Source: Candidatus Parcubacteria bacterium (GTDB lineage Bacteria; Patescibacteriota; Patescibacteriia; Patescibacteriales; UBA12075). From it: DNA of 6,379 nt. Where the stretch lies: the NCBI GenBank assembly GCA_023140595.1, contig JAGLLI010000065.1, positions 1 to 6,379 on the forward strand, given 5' to 3'. Of this stretch, positions 5,637 through 6,379 are shown piece by piece; position 1 is the first letter of the stretch, and every line of letters begins with the position of its first letter. The translations under genes were made by a program, and so were the position numbers. The notes beneath the pieces are model-generated. The model did not search any database, had not been told where the DNA came from, and worked only from the letters and a program-made list of their open reading frames with translations.

Positions 5637-5915
5637 GCGCTATGTAAATTAATTATTTTTGGCCGAAAGCAAGTATTTTTCAATACCTTGACTTATACTT
5701 TAAAAGCACACCCTCCTATTTTGCAACTGTCGCTTTAGTGCTAATCAAATTTAACGCCGAATTAGATTAGGCAAAAATAAATAATCAATAAGAAATTAAA
5801 TTTTGATCTTTACTTTTGGGCAGTACAGGTAGACTAAAGAAAAAAAACCTTGCTTTCAATTTAAATTTAAATTAACACAATATTATTAAAATAACATTAA
5901 TTAAAAATTCTATAG
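5637..5915. other. Intergenic stretch with inverted repeats, no clear gene
   Basis: This belongs to a 457-base gap between greA and cca. No tRNA, SRP, tmRNA or RNase P signature was found. Several complementary segments are present: GAAAGCAAG (5665-5673) with CTTGCTTTC (5849-5857); CTTTAGT (5733-5739) with ACTAAAG (5833-5839); TTTTGC (5719-5724) with GCAAAA (5771-5776); and a 30-base imperfect palindrome at 5741-5770 (stems of 6 and 4 bp around one mismatch, 8-base loop). On the minus strand there is also an orphan AGGAGGG (5717-5711), a stem with a GAAA loop around 5672-5690 and a T8 run (5847-5840). They may form a structured RNA or a long leader, but AT-rich sequence gives such pairs readily. 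No convincing greA terminator is visible. Confidence 0.35.
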
Positions 5916-6374
5916 TTATCCAACTTTTAAAATTTCATATTCCATCTCCCCTTTGGGGGTTTTAACCTTTACTTTATCTCCTGTTTTTTTATCTAAAAAA
6001 GATTGCCCCAAAGGAGACTCGTTGGATATTTTTCCGTCCATTGGGTCAGCCTCGTTAAAACTTACGATTGTATAGATTTTTTCTTTATCATTACATTTAA
6101 CCGTAACTTTTGAGCCCATCGCAATTTTTCCTTTGCTTTTTCCGTTCTTAACAACAGTCAAATTTTTAAGCATTCGCGTTATTTCCGCGACACGGCCTTC
6201 ATTAAATGCTTGCGCGTCTTTAGCTTCGCTATACTCCGCGTTTTCACTTAAATCTCCCATGTCTTTCGCTGTTTGAATGCGAACCGCGATTTTTCTTCTT
6301 TTAACATTAACAAGATGGTCAAGTTCATTTTTTAATTTTTCATAACCCTCTTGGGAAATAATTTGCTCAGTCAT
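5916..6374 (-). CDS. greA: GreA transcript cleavage factor
   Basis: Binds the RNA polymerase secondary channel and stimulates cleavage of backtracked RNA 3' ends, rescuing stalled elongation. The 152 residues are close to the usual GreA length. The N-terminal coiled-coil hairpin (about 1-75) carries the tip motif GDLSENAEYSEAKDAQ with acidic D41 and E44, matching the E. coli catalytic-tip residues. The C-terminal FKBP-like domain (about 80-152) contains EADPMDGKISNESPLGQSFL and TGDKVKVKTPKGEMEYEI. The tip motif separates it from Gfh-type inhibitors. It starts at ATG 6374; only five bases upstream are visible, so promoter and upstream neighbour are unknown. It ends with TAA, and the long gap to cca suggests separate transcription. 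Confidence 0.97.
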   Translation of the reverse strand: MTEQIISQEGYEKLKNELDHLVNVKRRKIAVRIQTAKDMGDLSENAEYSEAKDAQAFNEGRVAEITRMLKNLTVVKNGKSKGKIAMGSKVTVKCNDKEKIYTIVSFNEADPMDGKISNESPLGQSFLDKKTGDKVKVKTPKGEMEYEILKVG

Positions 6375-6379
6375 AATTT

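Noticed and set aside
5689..5699. Plus-strand promoter from TTGACT and TATACT near 5689-5699
   Set aside because: The two hexamers overlap each other rather than being spaced by about 17 bases, and no matching partner element lies at the right distance from either.
5460..5791. 13-base direct repeat AAATAATCAATAA at 5460-5472 and 5779-5791
   Set aside because: It is composed almost only of A/T, so a shared 13-mer is not surprising, and nothing around the two copies matches.
5840..5873. greA terminator made of AT palindrome plus T8 (minus strand)
   Set aside because: The T8 run is preceded by GAAAGCAAGG with no local G+C stem; the nearest palindrome is pure A/T and ten bases away, so a standard intrinsic terminator is not supported.
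5637..5915. T-box or other known riboswitch around AGGAGGG
   Set aside because: The T-box core (AGGGTGGNACCGCG) and other riboswitch cores I know are absent; only a partial GGAGGGTG string is seen.
178..6374. Recoded TGA (code 25 or 4), as in some CPR lineages
   Set aside because: All seven genes are full length with no in-frame TGA and end in TAA or TAG, so the standard bacterial code suffices, although no gene here uses TGA as stop.

Overview
The window is about 6.4 kb of AT-rich bacterial DNA carrying seven protein genes, all on the minus strand. Read in the direction of transcription (right to left) they are: greA (transcript cleavage factor), a class II CCA-adding/poly(A) polymerase-type nucleotidyltransferase with an HD domain, a lipoprotein cyclophilin, a four-helix membrane protein of the YvlD/phage-holin-4 type, an unrecognised three-helix membrane protein, mraY and ftsW. 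No rRNA, tRNA, CRISPR array or transposase was seen. The low G+C content, compact proteins, reduced cell-wall cluster and near absence of Shine-Dalgarno sequences suggest a small-genome lineage such as Patescibacteria/CPR. That is an inference from gene style, not from a marker gene. All seven genes read through in the standard bacterial code and stop at TAA or TAG.

Layout. Positions 1-177, downstream of ftsW, are non-coding and repeat-laden. They hold a GC-rich hairpin (50-71), a unit resembling dispersed intergenic repeats (108-145) and a degenerate 7-bp tandem array (161-188) that runs over the ftsW stop codon. Positions 178-2806 form a tight membrane/cell-wall block (unknown membrane protein, mraY, ftsW) with gaps of 10 and 6 bases. 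mraY makes lipid I, and ftsW encodes the SEDS glycosyltransferase that polymerises lipid II at the septum. The usual murD is not between them, and murG does not follow directly. Positions 2877-5458 hold the YvlD-like protein, the surface-anchored cyclophilin and the CCA enzyme with short gaps of about 20 bases, plausibly one transcript.

The most informative regulatory spot lies upstream of the CCA gene. A strong sigma70-type promoter (TTGACT, 17 bases, TATACT; 5508-5536) fires almost exactly at the base of a perfect 9-bp stem-loop (5477-5502), so the mRNA should begin with that hairpin. This also shows that the longer TTG-start reading of the CCA protein is spurious and that ATG at 5458 is the better start. 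Between this promoter and greA lie about 380 bases with no clear gene. They hold a marginal 35-codon ORF, several nested inverted repeats and an orphan AGGAGGG. greA enters from the right edge, with only five bases upstream of its start visible.

No wholly new system can be demonstrated here. The best leads are the hairpin-started leader, the unannotated intergenic structure, the conserved-looking unknown membrane protein beside mraY, and the repeats invading the end of ftsW.
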